The translations under genes were made by a program, and so were the position numbers. DNA of 44,931 nt from Anaerolineae bacterium (GTDB taxonomy: Bacteria; Chloroflexota; Anaerolineae; Anaerolineales; UBA11858). Where the stretch lies: positions 1-44,931 of the forward strand of contig JACNJM010000177.1 of assembly GCA_014382605.1 (NCBI GenBank). Direction: 5' to 3'. The notes below the pieces were generated by a model, which was given only the letters and a program-made list of their open reading frames with translations, was not told the DNA's origin and made no database searches. This document shows, piece by piece, positions 10,024-19,058 of the stretch. Numbering within the stretch: position 1 is the first letter of the stretch; every line of letters starts with the position of its first letter.

Positions 10024-11676
10024 CTATTTACTCTGCAGCACGCCCTGTACATACTCAGCACGCCGTGCGGTCAGATCAACAATCTGCTGCCAGGCGGAAT
10101 CGAATTCATCAAGCGAGGATTGCGCCGTATCGCCCAGGTACATTTTGTCGCCCTCGCCCTGAAGCAGATACGGGCGCACCAAATCGTGCCAGGCCTGCGC
10201 CTGAGCGCCAATCTGCTCCTCGTTGAAATAGTGCCGGATGAGCAAATCCAAATAGGCCTGATAAGTCTGGCGGTATTCTTCGACCTCGAACACATTGGTA
10301 AATAGAGGCCTGTACTGCAACGGCCCGATGCTCTGCTCTTGCCCGAAGATTGGGTAATCATAGTCGCCGCCGAACATCCCCCACGAGTTACCCATGTCCC
10401 AGGCCACCCACTCGAATTTGTCGCTGCCCGGATCATGATAAAGATAGTAATTATTGCCCGTGTCAGGGTACTGGTCAAAATTGAGCGTCAGAAAGATGAC
10501 CGCCAGATAACGCAAATACCCATCCACATTGAAAACCTGTTCGAGCGCGGCGGCAAACTCTTCGGGGCTGGCGTACTCCACGCCGTCAATCACATAGCAC
10601 AGGTGAATAATATCGCTGTAATCGGCTTCTGTGGGGTCTTTATACATCAGGGCGTAGGCCAATTCGCCGCGCGGCATGGGATAGTCGGCGATATTTTCTC
10701 CATAATAGGCCAGATCGGCCGCGCCTTCCTCAAACCAGGCATCGGCTTTGTAGAGATTGCCCTGGTCGTTCTCGCGTCCAAAGCGATTCGCCAAATATTT
10801 CGTATCCGGGCGCTCCACCATAGTATACACGCCCAAAAAATCGGCGGGGCTTTCATCGTCGGTAATATCCACCCAAAATTCTACATAGGCTGTGTGACCG
10901 GCATTCACTCCGGCAAAACGCATCATATCGTAGGCCATTTTTTCGCGCAGCATGGATGGGTCGCCAAAATTATTGTGGAAGATCAGCATTTTTAAATTCT
11001 GGTATTCCTGCTCCGGGAGATAAGCGTTCATATCCAGCTTGAAGGGTTTCTTATCTCCGGAGAACGCCAGGGTGCTGTTGCCTTTGGGGCTGATGCCAAT
11101 TTGTGCAACGCGCTCCCCAAAGATGACCGCGTCTGCCGGGAGCATGAGTTTCGCCCCCGGGTTAGCCATCATAGCCTCCCAATTGGCTTGTGTCAGGCGC
11201 ACTTCCACCTTGCGCACACGGCTATCATCAAAAATTGTCCAATAATCCACACTACTGGAGGCCGGATGCTTAACCTGCACCTGCACCTGCGTCACCGACG
11301 ACGCGCCCTCTGCGTTGGTGACGCGCAGCGAAATCGTGTAATCCCTCGGTTTGGAATATACATAGGTTGCATAGCCCCCTTGAGAAGTGGCATCGGTTTC
11401 AAAGGAGCCATTGCCGTCTAAATCCCACTCATAGCGAAGAGATTCCCCCTGGGGGGAACGCGTGCCAAAAGCGCTGAAGTAAACCGTCAGCGGCGCCCAA
11501 CCCTTATTGGGCAAGGCATACGCAAATACCTGCATATTCGCATCGGGGGGAGGGCTGGTTGCCGGAAACGAAGTAGAACTGAATCCAACCCAAAGGGCAG
11601 CCCCCGCCACAAAGAGCAAGATCATGCCCAATTCCAGAATATGCAGCAACCCCCGGTCTTTCACCCAATCCCGCAT
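10024..11676 (-). CDS. CotH kinase-family protein with N-terminal TM and PKD-like domain
   Basis: KGNSTLAFSGDKKPFKLDMN, FLGVYTMVERPDTKYL, NNYYLYHDPGSDKFEWVAWDMG; PKD-like LRYEWDLDGNGSFETDATSQGGYATYVYSKPRDYTISLRVTNAEG. Confidence 0.88.
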   Translation of the reverse strand: MRDWVKDRGLLHILELGMILLFVAGAALWVGFSSTSFPATSPPPDANMQVFAYALPNKGWAPLTVYFSAFGTRSPQGESLRYEWDLDGNGSFETDATSQGGYATYVYSKPRDYTISLRVTNAEGASSVTQVQVQVKHPASSSVDYWTIFDDSRVRKVEVRLTQANWEAMMANPGAKLMLPADAVIFGERVAQIGISPKGNSTLAFSGDKKPFKLDMNAYLPEQEYQNLKMLIFHNNFGDPSMLREKMAYDMMRFAGVNAGHTAYVEFWVDITDDESPADFLGVYTMVERPDTKYLANRFGRENDQGNLYKADAWFEEGAADLAYYGENIADYPMPRGELAYALMYKDPTEADYSDIIHLCYVIDGVEYASPEEFAAALEQVFNVDGYLRYLAVIFLTLNFDQYPDTGNNYYLYHDPGSDKFEWVAWDMGNSWGMFGGDYDYPIFGQEQSIGPLQYRPLFTNVFEVEEYRQTYQAYLDLLIRHYFNEEQIGAQAQAWHDLVRPYLLQGEGDKMYLGDTAQSSLDEFDSAWQQIVDLTARRAEYVQGVLQSK

Positions 11677-11787
11677 GGCAGCCTCCTTGCCCGTAGCTAC
11701 TCTGAAATTATACTAAGCTTTTTCGTAGCTACACAGGCTAACCCTTCGTAGCGAGCATTCCGAAAAAAAAAGGGGATTATTTGGCTA

Positions 11788-11815
11788 TTGATTTTTGGGT
11801 GGAACTTGTTATAAA
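11788..11815 (+). promoter_or_regulatory. Candidate sigma70-type promoter TTGATT-16-TATAAA
   Basis: Located 44 nt upstream of the ATG at 11859. Confidence 0.5.
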
Positions 11816-11858
11816 GAGCGAAGTAGCACGTCTTTGGGATTCACTAAAGGAGATAATA

Positions 11859-13337
11859 ATGAATACAAAAAAGCTCTCTGGTCGTTTGTTTTTGGTGTTA
11901 TTCATTCTATTGCTGGCGAGCTTGGCTTGTGGCCGCGAGCAAAATCTAACGCCCGCAGAAAACGAACCGGCACAAGCGCCATCCCAACCGGTGCAGTCAG
12001 AAACAGCTCAAGAAGGAGATATTCTCTTCCAGGATGATTTCCAGGATGGTCAGCCTGACCGTTGGGAAATTACCGCCGCCTGGGATATACAACAATCTGG
12101 GGATATGTATACCTTTGCTACCAGTGGCAGTGGTGGGGCCTGGGTACCCGAGGGGAGTTCCTGGAATAATTATGCCTTTGAAACCTCCGCACGCCTGGAT
12201 GCGGGCAGCTTGCTTCTGGGCTTCAACCTGAGTCAGGCTGGTCGTTATATCGTACGCCTGGATGAGGTCGGTCTCTATCTAATTAAAGAAAATCCAGCCA
12301 AGAACTACACCGTCGTGGCGCAAACAGGCCCTATATCGTTGAGCGAATGGCACCAGTTAGACACACGCGCCTATAACGGCCAGATTCAGGTCTATGTTGA
12401 CGATGAGCTATGGGTTGATTACACAGATAACGCACCTTTAACCAGAGGATCAATCGCTGTGACTGCCCAAGACGGGTCTCAGGGGGCAGTGGATAATATC
12501 CTGGTGACTAAAATCGGTCCGTTGCCCGAGGGAGTAACCGTACACGCGCCGCCACCGCTAGATGTGGAAACTGATTTGGATATGGGTGACGATGGCATCA
12601 TCCTGGAACAGATTCCCGAAGCAGAAAACCAGGGCGATCCACAAGAAAATCAAACCTCTTCGGGATTGCCCGATCTGATTGTCGTAGAAGCAACCTACGA
12701 TCCTGATCCGGTTATCAGCGGCCAGCCATTTGTAGCCAGCTATATTATCCAGAACCAGGGAGATTCCCCCTCAGGCGCTTTCACTTTGCTTTGGAAATTC
12801 CACGAAGCAACTGGAGTTGGGGTTTGCTCCTGGGATTACGCTGAGTTGGGCGCAGGCGAAACTGTTTGGGGCGGATGCACAAAGACAACCAACGCCCAAC
12901 CAGGACAATCGCCAGCGCGCCTGATTGTAGATTTTGAAGGCGAAATCAACGAGAGCGACGAAAACAACAATGAACTCGCAACAACACTACAGGTGATCAC
13001 ATCGGCCCAAGACAGCGGCGGCGAAGCAGAATCTGCCCTCCCTGACCTGGTCGTAGGCACAATGGGTTATGTACAGCGTAAATTTCGGTGCGAACTGGTG
13101 AATTATGGCAATGGCGTTGCTCCAGCAGGCGCACGCGTAACAGCCTTTGCCAATGGCAATAAACTCAGTTGGGAAGAAACTACTGAGCCGCTCCCCAGTG
13201 GCGCCAGTGTAATAATGTATTTCCCAGTTGACCTTGATATAAGTGAAATCGAAACAGCACGCTGCATTGCTGATCGAGGAAACTCCATCGCCGAATCAAA
13301 CGAAGACAACAACGAATTTATATGGTGGCCTGAATAG
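11859..13337 (+). CDS. Lipoprotein with concanavalin-like domain and two CARDB-like domains
   Basis: Lipobox LASLAC; DDFQDGQPDRWEITAAWDIQ...; LPDLIVVEATYDPDPVISGQPFVASYIIQNQGDSPSGAF (CARDB); SD AAGGAGATAATAATG and TTGATT-16-TATAAA promoter support this start. Confidence 0.82.
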   Translation: MNTKKLSGRLFLVLFILLLASLACGREQNLTPAENEPAQAPSQPVQSETAQEGDILFQDDFQDGQPDRWEITAAWDIQQSGDMYTFATSGSGGAWVPEGSSWNNYAFETSARLDAGSLLLGFNLSQAGRYIVRLDEVGLYLIKENPAKNYTVVAQTGPISLSEWHQLDTRAYNGQIQVYVDDELWVDYTDNAPLTRGSIAVTAQDGSQGAVDNILVTKIGPLPEGVTVHAPPPLDVETDLDMGDDGIILEQIPEAENQGDPQENQTSSGLPDLIVVEATYDPDPVISGQPFVASYIIQNQGDSPSGAFTLLWKFHEATGVGVCSWDYAELGAGETVWGGCTKTTNAQPGQSPARLIVDFEGEINESDENNNELATTLQVITSAQDSGGEAESALPDLVVGTMGYVQRKFRCELVNYGNGVAPAGARVTAFANGNKLSWEETTEPLPSGASVIMYFPVDLDISEIETARCIADRGNSIAESNEDNNEFIWWPE

Positions 13338-13405
13338 TATTGGGTGCGCGCACGCCAATACAAATGTGATGTCGTAATATACGAGAACATGCGGCTGTTA
13401 CTGGC

Positions 13406-13500
13406 AGAGCTTACGCACTGTCGCAAAAGAAAGCCCGAAAACAGGGGTGCGAAGCACTCCTATTTTCGGTATATTCCTCATCATTTCGCCTAAATCCTAA
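13406..13500. repeat. MITE-like element, copy B (degenerate ends)
   Basis: gagcttacgcactgtcgcaaaagaaagcccgaaaacagggg...tcatttcgcctaaatcctaa; shares the ttacgcactNtcgcaaaagaaagccc core with copy C. Confidence 0.65.
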
Positions 13501-13534
13501 TTGGTATACTTCAGCCTGCTACGAGGAATATTCG

Positions 13535-14203
13535 ATGCTATTTGAAATCTTCTTCCGAAAACTAATCTCACTCATCCTGCGGCTGACCTGTAAGCTTGAT
13601 TTTATCGGCATCGAGAACGTCCCCGCAGAGGGCAAATGCATTCTCGCCGCCAACCATATTGGCCGTTTGGACGCGACACTGGTATATCACCTGATTGATC
13701 GCCGTGATATTATCCTCACTCCCGCCGAAAAATATAGCAAAGTGGCCTTTTTCCGTTGGGCAGCAAAGTCGCTGAATGCCATATTTTTAGACCGCTTCAA
13801 TCCGGATATTGGCACATTGCGAGCAGTAATGAAACGTCTGCAAAACGGCGGGTTGCTGGCAATTGCACCCGAAGGGACGCGCAGTAAAAACGAAACCCTC
13901 ATCGAGGGGCAGCCGGGAACAGCCTATTTGGCTGCAAAAACGCGTGCCCCAATTCTCGCAGTGGCGCTCACGGGGACTGAAGACCGCCGCGTGTTGGAAA
14001 ATTTGCGCAAACTACGCCGTTCAGCCGTACGCGTGGAAATCGGCAAACCTTTTACACTGCCACCGCTGGAGAATAAAAAGCGCGACGAGCAACTCCAGCA
14101 ATACACTGAAGAGATCATGTGTCAAATTGCCGCGCTGTTACCCGATTCGTATCACGGCGTGTATGCCGACAATCCACGCATTTCAGCGATACGCGCGGCA
14201 TAA
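13535..14203 (+). CDS. plsC: 1-acyl-sn-glycerol-3-phosphate acyltransferase (PlsC family)
   Basis: NHIGRLD (HX4D), FLDRFN, APEGTRSKNETL motifs. Confidence 0.9.
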   Translation: MLFEIFFRKLISLILRLTCKLDFIGIENVPAEGKCILAANHIGRLDATLVYHLIDRRDIILTPAEKYSKVAFFRWAAKSLNAIFLDRFNPDIGTLRAVMKRLQNGGLLAIAPEGTRSKNETLIEGQPGTAYLAAKTRAPILAVALTGTEDRRVLENLRKLRRSAVRVEIGKPFTLPPLENKKRDEQLQQYTEEIMCQIAALLPDSYHGVYADNPRISAIRAA

Positions 14204-14345
14204 AGGCGGGATGCACTTTGATAAAAGCTATGGGGGCGATCAGAAATTTTTCAGAAGGACAACCCACCTCTGGAAACACGATTATCCGAAATACAGCGCG
14301 CCGTTTATTGACGCACTTCCTCCCCTGACGTATAATTCCCCAGCC

Positions 14346-14427
14346 GGGGAAGTGCTGGAATTGGCAGACAGGCGTGACTTAGGATCACGTGCCGAGAGGC
14401 GTGTGGGTTCGACCCCCATCTTCCCCA
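14346..14427 (+). tRNA. tRNA-Leu (anticodon UAG), CCA not encoded
   Basis: Acceptor GGGGAAG/CTTCCCC, D-arm CTG...CAG, anticodon stem CGTGA-CTTAGGA-TCACG, class II variable arm, T-arm GTGGG-TTCGACC-CCCAT, discriminator A. Confidence 0.95.
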
Positions 14428-14436
14428 CTGAATCAA

Positions 14437-14472
14437 CAGGGCGTCAAATTCGACGCCCTGCTGCACGTTTTT
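14437..14472 (+). terminator. Possible intrinsic terminator downstream of tRNA-Leu
   Basis: cagggcgtc-aaattc-gacgccctg hairpin, T-run ~10 nt further on. Confidence 0.5.
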
Positions 14473-14585
14473 AGGTAGTTCGTTAGAAGCATATAAAAAC
14501 TTCTCAAAACAATGCCCTGAAACATCGGCTCCGCCAGGGGCGTGATATAATCCACGCGATTTTGTAAGCAATAAAGGACGTCATC

Positions 14586-16076
14586 TTGAAAATTGAAAAA
14601 GAATATACCGACGATCATCAGATCAAAATTAATGCCGTAATTGAAGCCGATCCCTGGGAAAAAGCTAAGTATCAGGCCGCCAAACGCCTGGCCAAGCGCG
14701 TAAAAATTCCGGGTTTTCGCCCCGGCAAAGCCCCCTACAATGTCATTCTACGTACCGTTGGCGAAGCCGCAGTCACCGAAGAAGCGTTGGAATTACTCAT
14801 CGACGAAATTTACCCACAAATTTTGGATGAGGCCGAAATTGAACCCTATGGCCCTGGCAGCCTGGATGAAGTCACATCCTTTGATCCACCAACCTTTGAT
14901 TTCGTCGTTCCATTAAAGCCCGAGGTGGAATTGGGCGATTATAAATCGCTTGAAATCGCTTACGAACTACCTGAAGCCAACGAAGAAGAATTCGAGCAGA
15001 TGCTGGAAAATCTGCGCAAACAACATGCCCAATATGAAACTGTTGATCGTCCCGCCGAAGATGGCGATGCGGTTTATCTGCGCGTGAACGCCAGCATTCT
15101 CGGCGTTGAAGACCCCGAAGAGGCTGAGTTATACGATCAGCAATTTTCATCGGCGCGTCTTGGGGAAGAAAATAGCGCAACAGATCGTCAATTCTTTGAT
15201 GGCTTCTCCGCCCATCTCATCGGCATGGCGAAAGACGAAGAAAAATCTTTCACGCACACCTATCCCGAAGATTCTGAAGATGAAGAGCTGCAAGGCGCCG
15301 AAGTTGAATATACGGTTTTCATTACCAATGTGCAAAGCTATTCGCTGCCCGAATTAGACGATGAATTCGCCAAGACGGCCACAGAATTCGAGACCATCGA
15401 GGAAGTGTACGCAGACCTGCGCAACTATATGGCAGAGCAGGCACAAGAAAGCTACAATGACGAGTACGAAAATCAGGTCATTGATCGGCTGATCGAAAGC
15501 AGCACCATCAAATTCCCCCCCCAAGCTGTCGAAGACGAAAAGAAGAATATCATCAGCAATCTCGAATATCGTCTCTCGCAACAAGGCCTCACACTGGATA
15601 TTTACAAGCAATTCCGCGGGGGCGATGAAGGCATATTTGATCAGGAAATTGCCGAAACTGCCGAGAAAAATGTGAGGCGCGAATTGGTGCTTTTTAAACT
15701 CATTGAAACCGAAGACATTCAGGCAGATCAGGAAAAACTTAGCGATACGACCGGACGCGCCATCGATAGCGTCACCGCACAGATGACCCCCAAAGAAATC
15801 AAAGAGTTGCAACAAGATGGACGTCTGTTTAATATGGTCAACAGCATCGCAATGGATATGACCTTCCGCAAAGCTGTGGAATATTTGAGCGCGATCGCCA
15901 AAGGCGAACCGCTGCCCGAAGCCAGCGAAGCGGACGAGACCGAAGCTGGTGAGGAGGCTGCCCCGGAGAGCGATTCCACCCCCGAGGAAGCCGCGCCCAC
16001 CCCAACATCTGAGGATGATACGCCCACCGAGGGCGTCGAATCCACCCCCGAAGAAGACGAAAGCGAGGACGCATGA
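14586..16076 (+). CDS. tig: Trigger factor (peptidyl-prolyl isomerase chaperone) with long acidic tail
   Basis: AKYQAAKRLAKRVKIPGFRPGKAPYNVI...; TTG start; acidic low-complexity C-terminus. Confidence 0.93.
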   Translation: MKIEKEYTDDHQIKINAVIEADPWEKAKYQAAKRLAKRVKIPGFRPGKAPYNVILRTVGEAAVTEEALELLIDEIYPQILDEAEIEPYGPGSLDEVTSFDPPTFDFVVPLKPEVELGDYKSLEIAYELPEANEEEFEQMLENLRKQHAQYETVDRPAEDGDAVYLRVNASILGVEDPEEAELYDQQFSSARLGEENSATDRQFFDGFSAHLIGMAKDEEKSFTHTYPEDSEDEELQGAEVEYTVFITNVQSYSLPELDDEFAKTATEFETIEEVYADLRNYMAEQAQESYNDEYENQVIDRLIESSTIKFPPQAVEDEKKNIISNLEYRLSQQGLTLDIYKQFRGGDEGIFDQEIAETAEKNVRRELVLFKLIETEDIQADQEKLSDTTGRAIDSVTAQMTPKEIKELQQDGRLFNMVNSIAMDMTFRKAVEYLSAIAKGEPLPEASEADETEAGEEAAPESDSTPEEAAPTPTSEDDTPTEGVESTPEEDESEDA

Positions 16077-16678
16077 ACATCCAATTTCCCAATGCGTTAA
16101 CCCCCTATGTGATTGAATCATCCCCGCAAGGTGAGCGTCTGTATGATGTCTTCGCCATGCTATTGAAAAACCGTATCTTGTTTTTGGGCACCCCGATCAA
16201 CGATCAGGTTGCTAATCTCGTTGTGGCGCAACTGCTGCACCTGAGCAAAGAAGATGCCGAAGCGCCTATCCAGATGTATATCAACTCGCCGGGTGGACAG
16301 GTCTACGCCGGGCTGGCGATTTACGACACCATGCAAATGATCCCCAACCAGATCAGCACTGTGGCTGTGGGCATGACGGCATCTTTCGGCACCGTGCTGC
16401 TGACGGCTGGCGCCAAGGGCCAGCGTTACGCGCTGCCGCACGCCACGATCCACATGCACCAACCTCTGGGCGGCGCGCAAGGCCAGGCTACGGATATTCA
16501 AATTCAGGCCAAAGAAATCTTACGCTTGAAAACGCGCCTGAATGGTATCCTTGCCAAACACACCGGCCATGATGAAGATCAGATCGAAAAGGACACCGAC
16601 CGCGATTTCTGGATGGATGCTGAAGAGGCCAAAAACTACGGTCTGGTCGATGAAATTTTAGAAGCGCCCGAAAAATAA
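16073..16678 (+). CDS. clpP: ATP-dependent Clp protease proteolytic subunit
   Basis: YINSPGGQVYAGLAIYDTMQ, GMTASFGTVLLTAGAKGQRYALPHATIHMHQPLGG, catalytic S/H/D retained; ATGA overlap with tig. Confidence 0.95.
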   Translation: MNIQFPNALTPYVIESSPQGERLYDVFAMLLKNRILFLGTPINDQVANLVVAQLLHLSKEDAEAPIQMYINSPGGQVYAGLAIYDTMQMIPNQISTVAVGMTASFGTVLLTAGAKGQRYALPHATIHMHQPLGGAQGQATDIQIQAKEILRLKTRLNGILAKHTGHDEDQIEKDTDRDFWMDAEEAKNYGLVDEILEAPEK

Positions 16679-16703
16679 GCCGCCAGGTTGAAAAGTCTCA
16701 TAT

Positions 16704-16735
16704 AGGACTTTCTTTTGCGAACGTGCGTAAGTCCT
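16704..16735. repeat. MITE-like hairpin, copy D (short form)
   Basis: Reverse complement aggacttacgcacgttcgcaaaagaaagtcct matches the core of copies B and C. Confidence 0.7.
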
Positions 16736-16746
16736 GTCTTACTTTC

Positions 16747-16812
16747 AGACCTCCGAGATTTGACCAAATACCTGCCCATTTTGGTGTTTTTGTCGGATAA
16801 TCTCGGAGGTCT
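16747..16812. repeat. AGACCTCCGA hairpin family, copy 1 (perfect 14-bp arms)
   Basis: agacctccgagatt ... aatctcggaggtct, loop 38 nt, followed by tttggatt. Confidence 0.8.
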
Positions 16813-16837
16813 TTTGGATTAAAAATTGGAGAGAACG

Positions 16838-17635
16838 ATGCCAGAACTGAACCTCAAGAACATAAACGCCCTGATTCTGGATATGGATGGGGTGATCTGG
16901 CGCGGCCAGGAGCCGATTGGCGATTTACCCCAGATTTTTGCTACGATCCAGCAGCATGGCTTGGGCGTAGTCATGGCAACTAATAATTCCACAAAAACGC
17001 CCCCACAGTATATTGAGCGCATGGCTGGGTATGGTGTGTCGCTGGAAGCCTGGCAAGTGGTTAATTCATCGGAAGCCACGGCGGCATATTTGCACGAGAA
17101 ATTCCCCGCGGGTGGGCCGGTGTATATAGTCGGTGAGGGGGGGCTATTCAGCACGCTGGAGGCACAGGGCTTTTATCACAGCGAAACAGAAGCTTTGGCC
17201 GTGGTAGCTGGGCTTGATAAAAATCTGACCTATGAGAAACTTATGCAGGCCAATGCTTTTATCCGCGCGGGAGCTATCTTTGTAGGCACCAACCCCGACC
17301 GCACTTTCCCCACGCCAAATGGACAGGTTCCAGGCGCAGGCGTGATGCTGGCAGCCATTGAAGCAACTTCGTATGTGGCTCCGATTGTTGCTGGCAAACC
17401 CCAAACTGGCATGTATGCATTAGCCTTGCAACGCCTGGGGGTTACTGCGGCAGAAACCCTGGTTGTAGGCGATCGTTTGGAAACTGATATCGCTGGCGGT
17501 CAGAATATTGGCGCGCCCACCGCGCTGGTGCTATCAGGTGTAACCACGCGCGCCCAGGCCACCGAATGGCAACCGGCGCCTGATTTGATTGCGGATGATT
17601 TGACCACGTTGCTGGCAATGCTGACCGAGGATTAA
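16838..17635 (+). CDS. HAD-superfamily phosphatase, subfamily IIA (NagD-like)
   Basis: LILDMDGVIWRGQEPI, ATNNSTKTP, VVGDRLETDIAGGQNIG motifs. Confidence 0.9.
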   Translation: MPELNLKNINALILDMDGVIWRGQEPIGDLPQIFATIQQHGLGVVMATNNSTKTPPQYIERMAGYGVSLEAWQVVNSSEATAAYLHEKFPAGGPVYIVGEGGLFSTLEAQGFYHSETEALAVVAGLDKNLTYEKLMQANAFIRAGAIFVGTNPDRTFPTPNGQVPGAGVMLAAIEATSYVAPIVAGKPQTGMYALALQRLGVTAAETLVVGDRLETDIAGGQNIGAPTALVLSGVTTRAQATEWQPAPDLIADDLTTLLAMLTED

Positions 17636-18687
17636 TGACTGACGATCAAAAATCAACCGCGAAACCTTATATCTACGATCTCGATCTACACGAACTGACG
17701 GCGCTGCTCAAAAGCTGGGGGGAGCCGAGCTTCCGCGCAAGGCAGATTTGGCAGGGTTTGTATCAGCATTGGTGGCGCCAGCCCGAAGACTTCACTACGC
17801 TCTCAAAGACATTGCGCCAGCGTCTGGTCGATAAAGTTGAATTCAGTCATTTGCGCCCGATTACCGAGCTGAAATCATCCGATGAGGAAACGCTGAAAAC
17901 GCTATTTTTTCTGCCCGATGAGCAGCCCATTGAAACGGTGCGAATGCGCTACAACAAGCGCCGCACGCTATGCATCTCTACGCAGGCAGGTTGCGCGATG
18001 GGCTGCACTTTCTGCGCGACGGGGCAAATGGGTTTCTTGCGTCATCTCAGCAGCGGAGAAATTGTTGAGCAGGTCATCTATTTTTCTCGCCGTCTGGCAG
18101 TGCAAAAAGAACGTGTGACCAATATTGTTGTTATGGGGATGGGCGAGCCGCTGCACAATTACCAACCCACGCTGGATGCGATCCGGCGATTGAATCACCC
18201 CGAGGGGCTGAATTTGGGCGCGCGGCGTTTTACGATTTCGACAGTGGGGCTGGTTCCACAAATTCGGCAGCTTATCACCGAAGATGTGCAAATCAATCTG
18301 GCAATTTCGCTGCACGCTGCCGACGACGAATTGCGCGCCACGATGCTGCCTGTGAATCGCCGTTATCCCATTGCCGATCTGATGGACGCGGTGCGGGAAT
18401 ACTCCCGCACCACACGACGACGCGTTACCTTTGAGTGGGCGTTGATTCAACAGATTAACGACACGCCAGAACAGGCCCAAAAACTGGCTGCCATCCTCAA
18501 GGGCATGTTAGCCCACGTTAACTTGATTCCGCTCAACCCAACACTAGGCTTCAAGGGCGAGGCTTCCAGCCAGGGCCGCGCGCGCCAATTCCAGCAAATC
18601 TTGGAAAACGAGGGAATCGCCTGCACAATCCGCCTGCGCCGCGGTATCGACATTCAGGCCGGTTGCGGTCAACTCGCAAGCCGATAA
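17635..18687 (+). CDS. rlmN: 23S rRNA (adenine(2503)-C(2))-methyltransferase RlmN
   Basis: CAMGCTFCATGQMGFLRHL radical SAM CxxxCxxC, VVMGMGEPLHNY, C-terminal QAGCGQL. Confidence 0.95.
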   Translation: MTDDQKSTAKPYIYDLDLHELTALLKSWGEPSFRARQIWQGLYQHWWRQPEDFTTLSKTLRQRLVDKVEFSHLRPITELKSSDEETLKTLFFLPDEQPIETVRMRYNKRRTLCISTQAGCAMGCTFCATGQMGFLRHLSSGEIVEQVIYFSRRLAVQKERVTNIVVMGMGEPLHNYQPTLDAIRRLNHPEGLNLGARRFTISTVGLVPQIRQLITEDVQINLAISLHAADDELRATMLPVNRRYPIADLMDAVREYSRTTRRRVTFEWALIQQINDTPEQAQKLAAILKGMLAHVNLIPLNPTLGFKGEASSQGRARQFQQILENEGIACTIRLRRGIDIQAGCGQLASR

Positions 18688-18804
18688 GATTCAAGAAAAG
18701 CATAGCGGATTGACTGTCAAAATCAGGGGGGTTCAAAATAAATTCGTGCTAAAATCAACTACACATTTCCCCCTGGCCCACGCTACAGGAAAGGAGAGCC
18801 AACG

Positions 18805-19041
18805 ATGGATGCTCAGATTATTCGTCTCGTTTATCCGCCTCACTTGCTGGATGTCCCCATCATCAATCAGCTCATCCGCCGTTTCGATCTCACGGTGAAT
18901 ATTCTCCAGGCGCAGGTGACCTCGCAGGAGGGCTGGGTTGAAATGCAACTCACCGGCAAGGCGCACACTATTGAAACCGCGATCACCTGGCTGATTGAAA
19001 GCGGCATTGAAACGCAGCGTATTACCCACGAAACAAACTAA
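18805..19041 (+). CDS. Stand-alone NIL-domain protein (78 aa)
   Basis: Ferredoxin-like NIL pattern: RLVYPPHLLDVPIINQLIRRFDLTVNILQAQV...GWVEMQLTGKAHTIETAITWL. Confidence 0.75.
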   Translation: MDAQIIRLVYPPHLLDVPIINQLIRRFDLTVNILQAQVTSQEGWVEMQLTGKAHTIETAITWLIESGIETQRITHETN

Positions 19042-19058
19042 CGGGGAGTATTTTTCTC

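Noticed and set aside
10339-10995. 218-aa plus-strand ORF antisense to cotH
   Set aside because: Shadow ORF over clear CotH coding sequence.
13863-14474. 203-aa ORF running through the end of plsC and the tRNA-Leu
   Set aside because: Out of frame with plsC and reads through the tRNA gene; no family features.
15354-16121. 255-aa minus-strand ORF over tig/clpP
   Set aside because: Antisense to well-recognised tig; low-complexity Phe/Gly pattern mirrors the acidic Glu/Asp tail.
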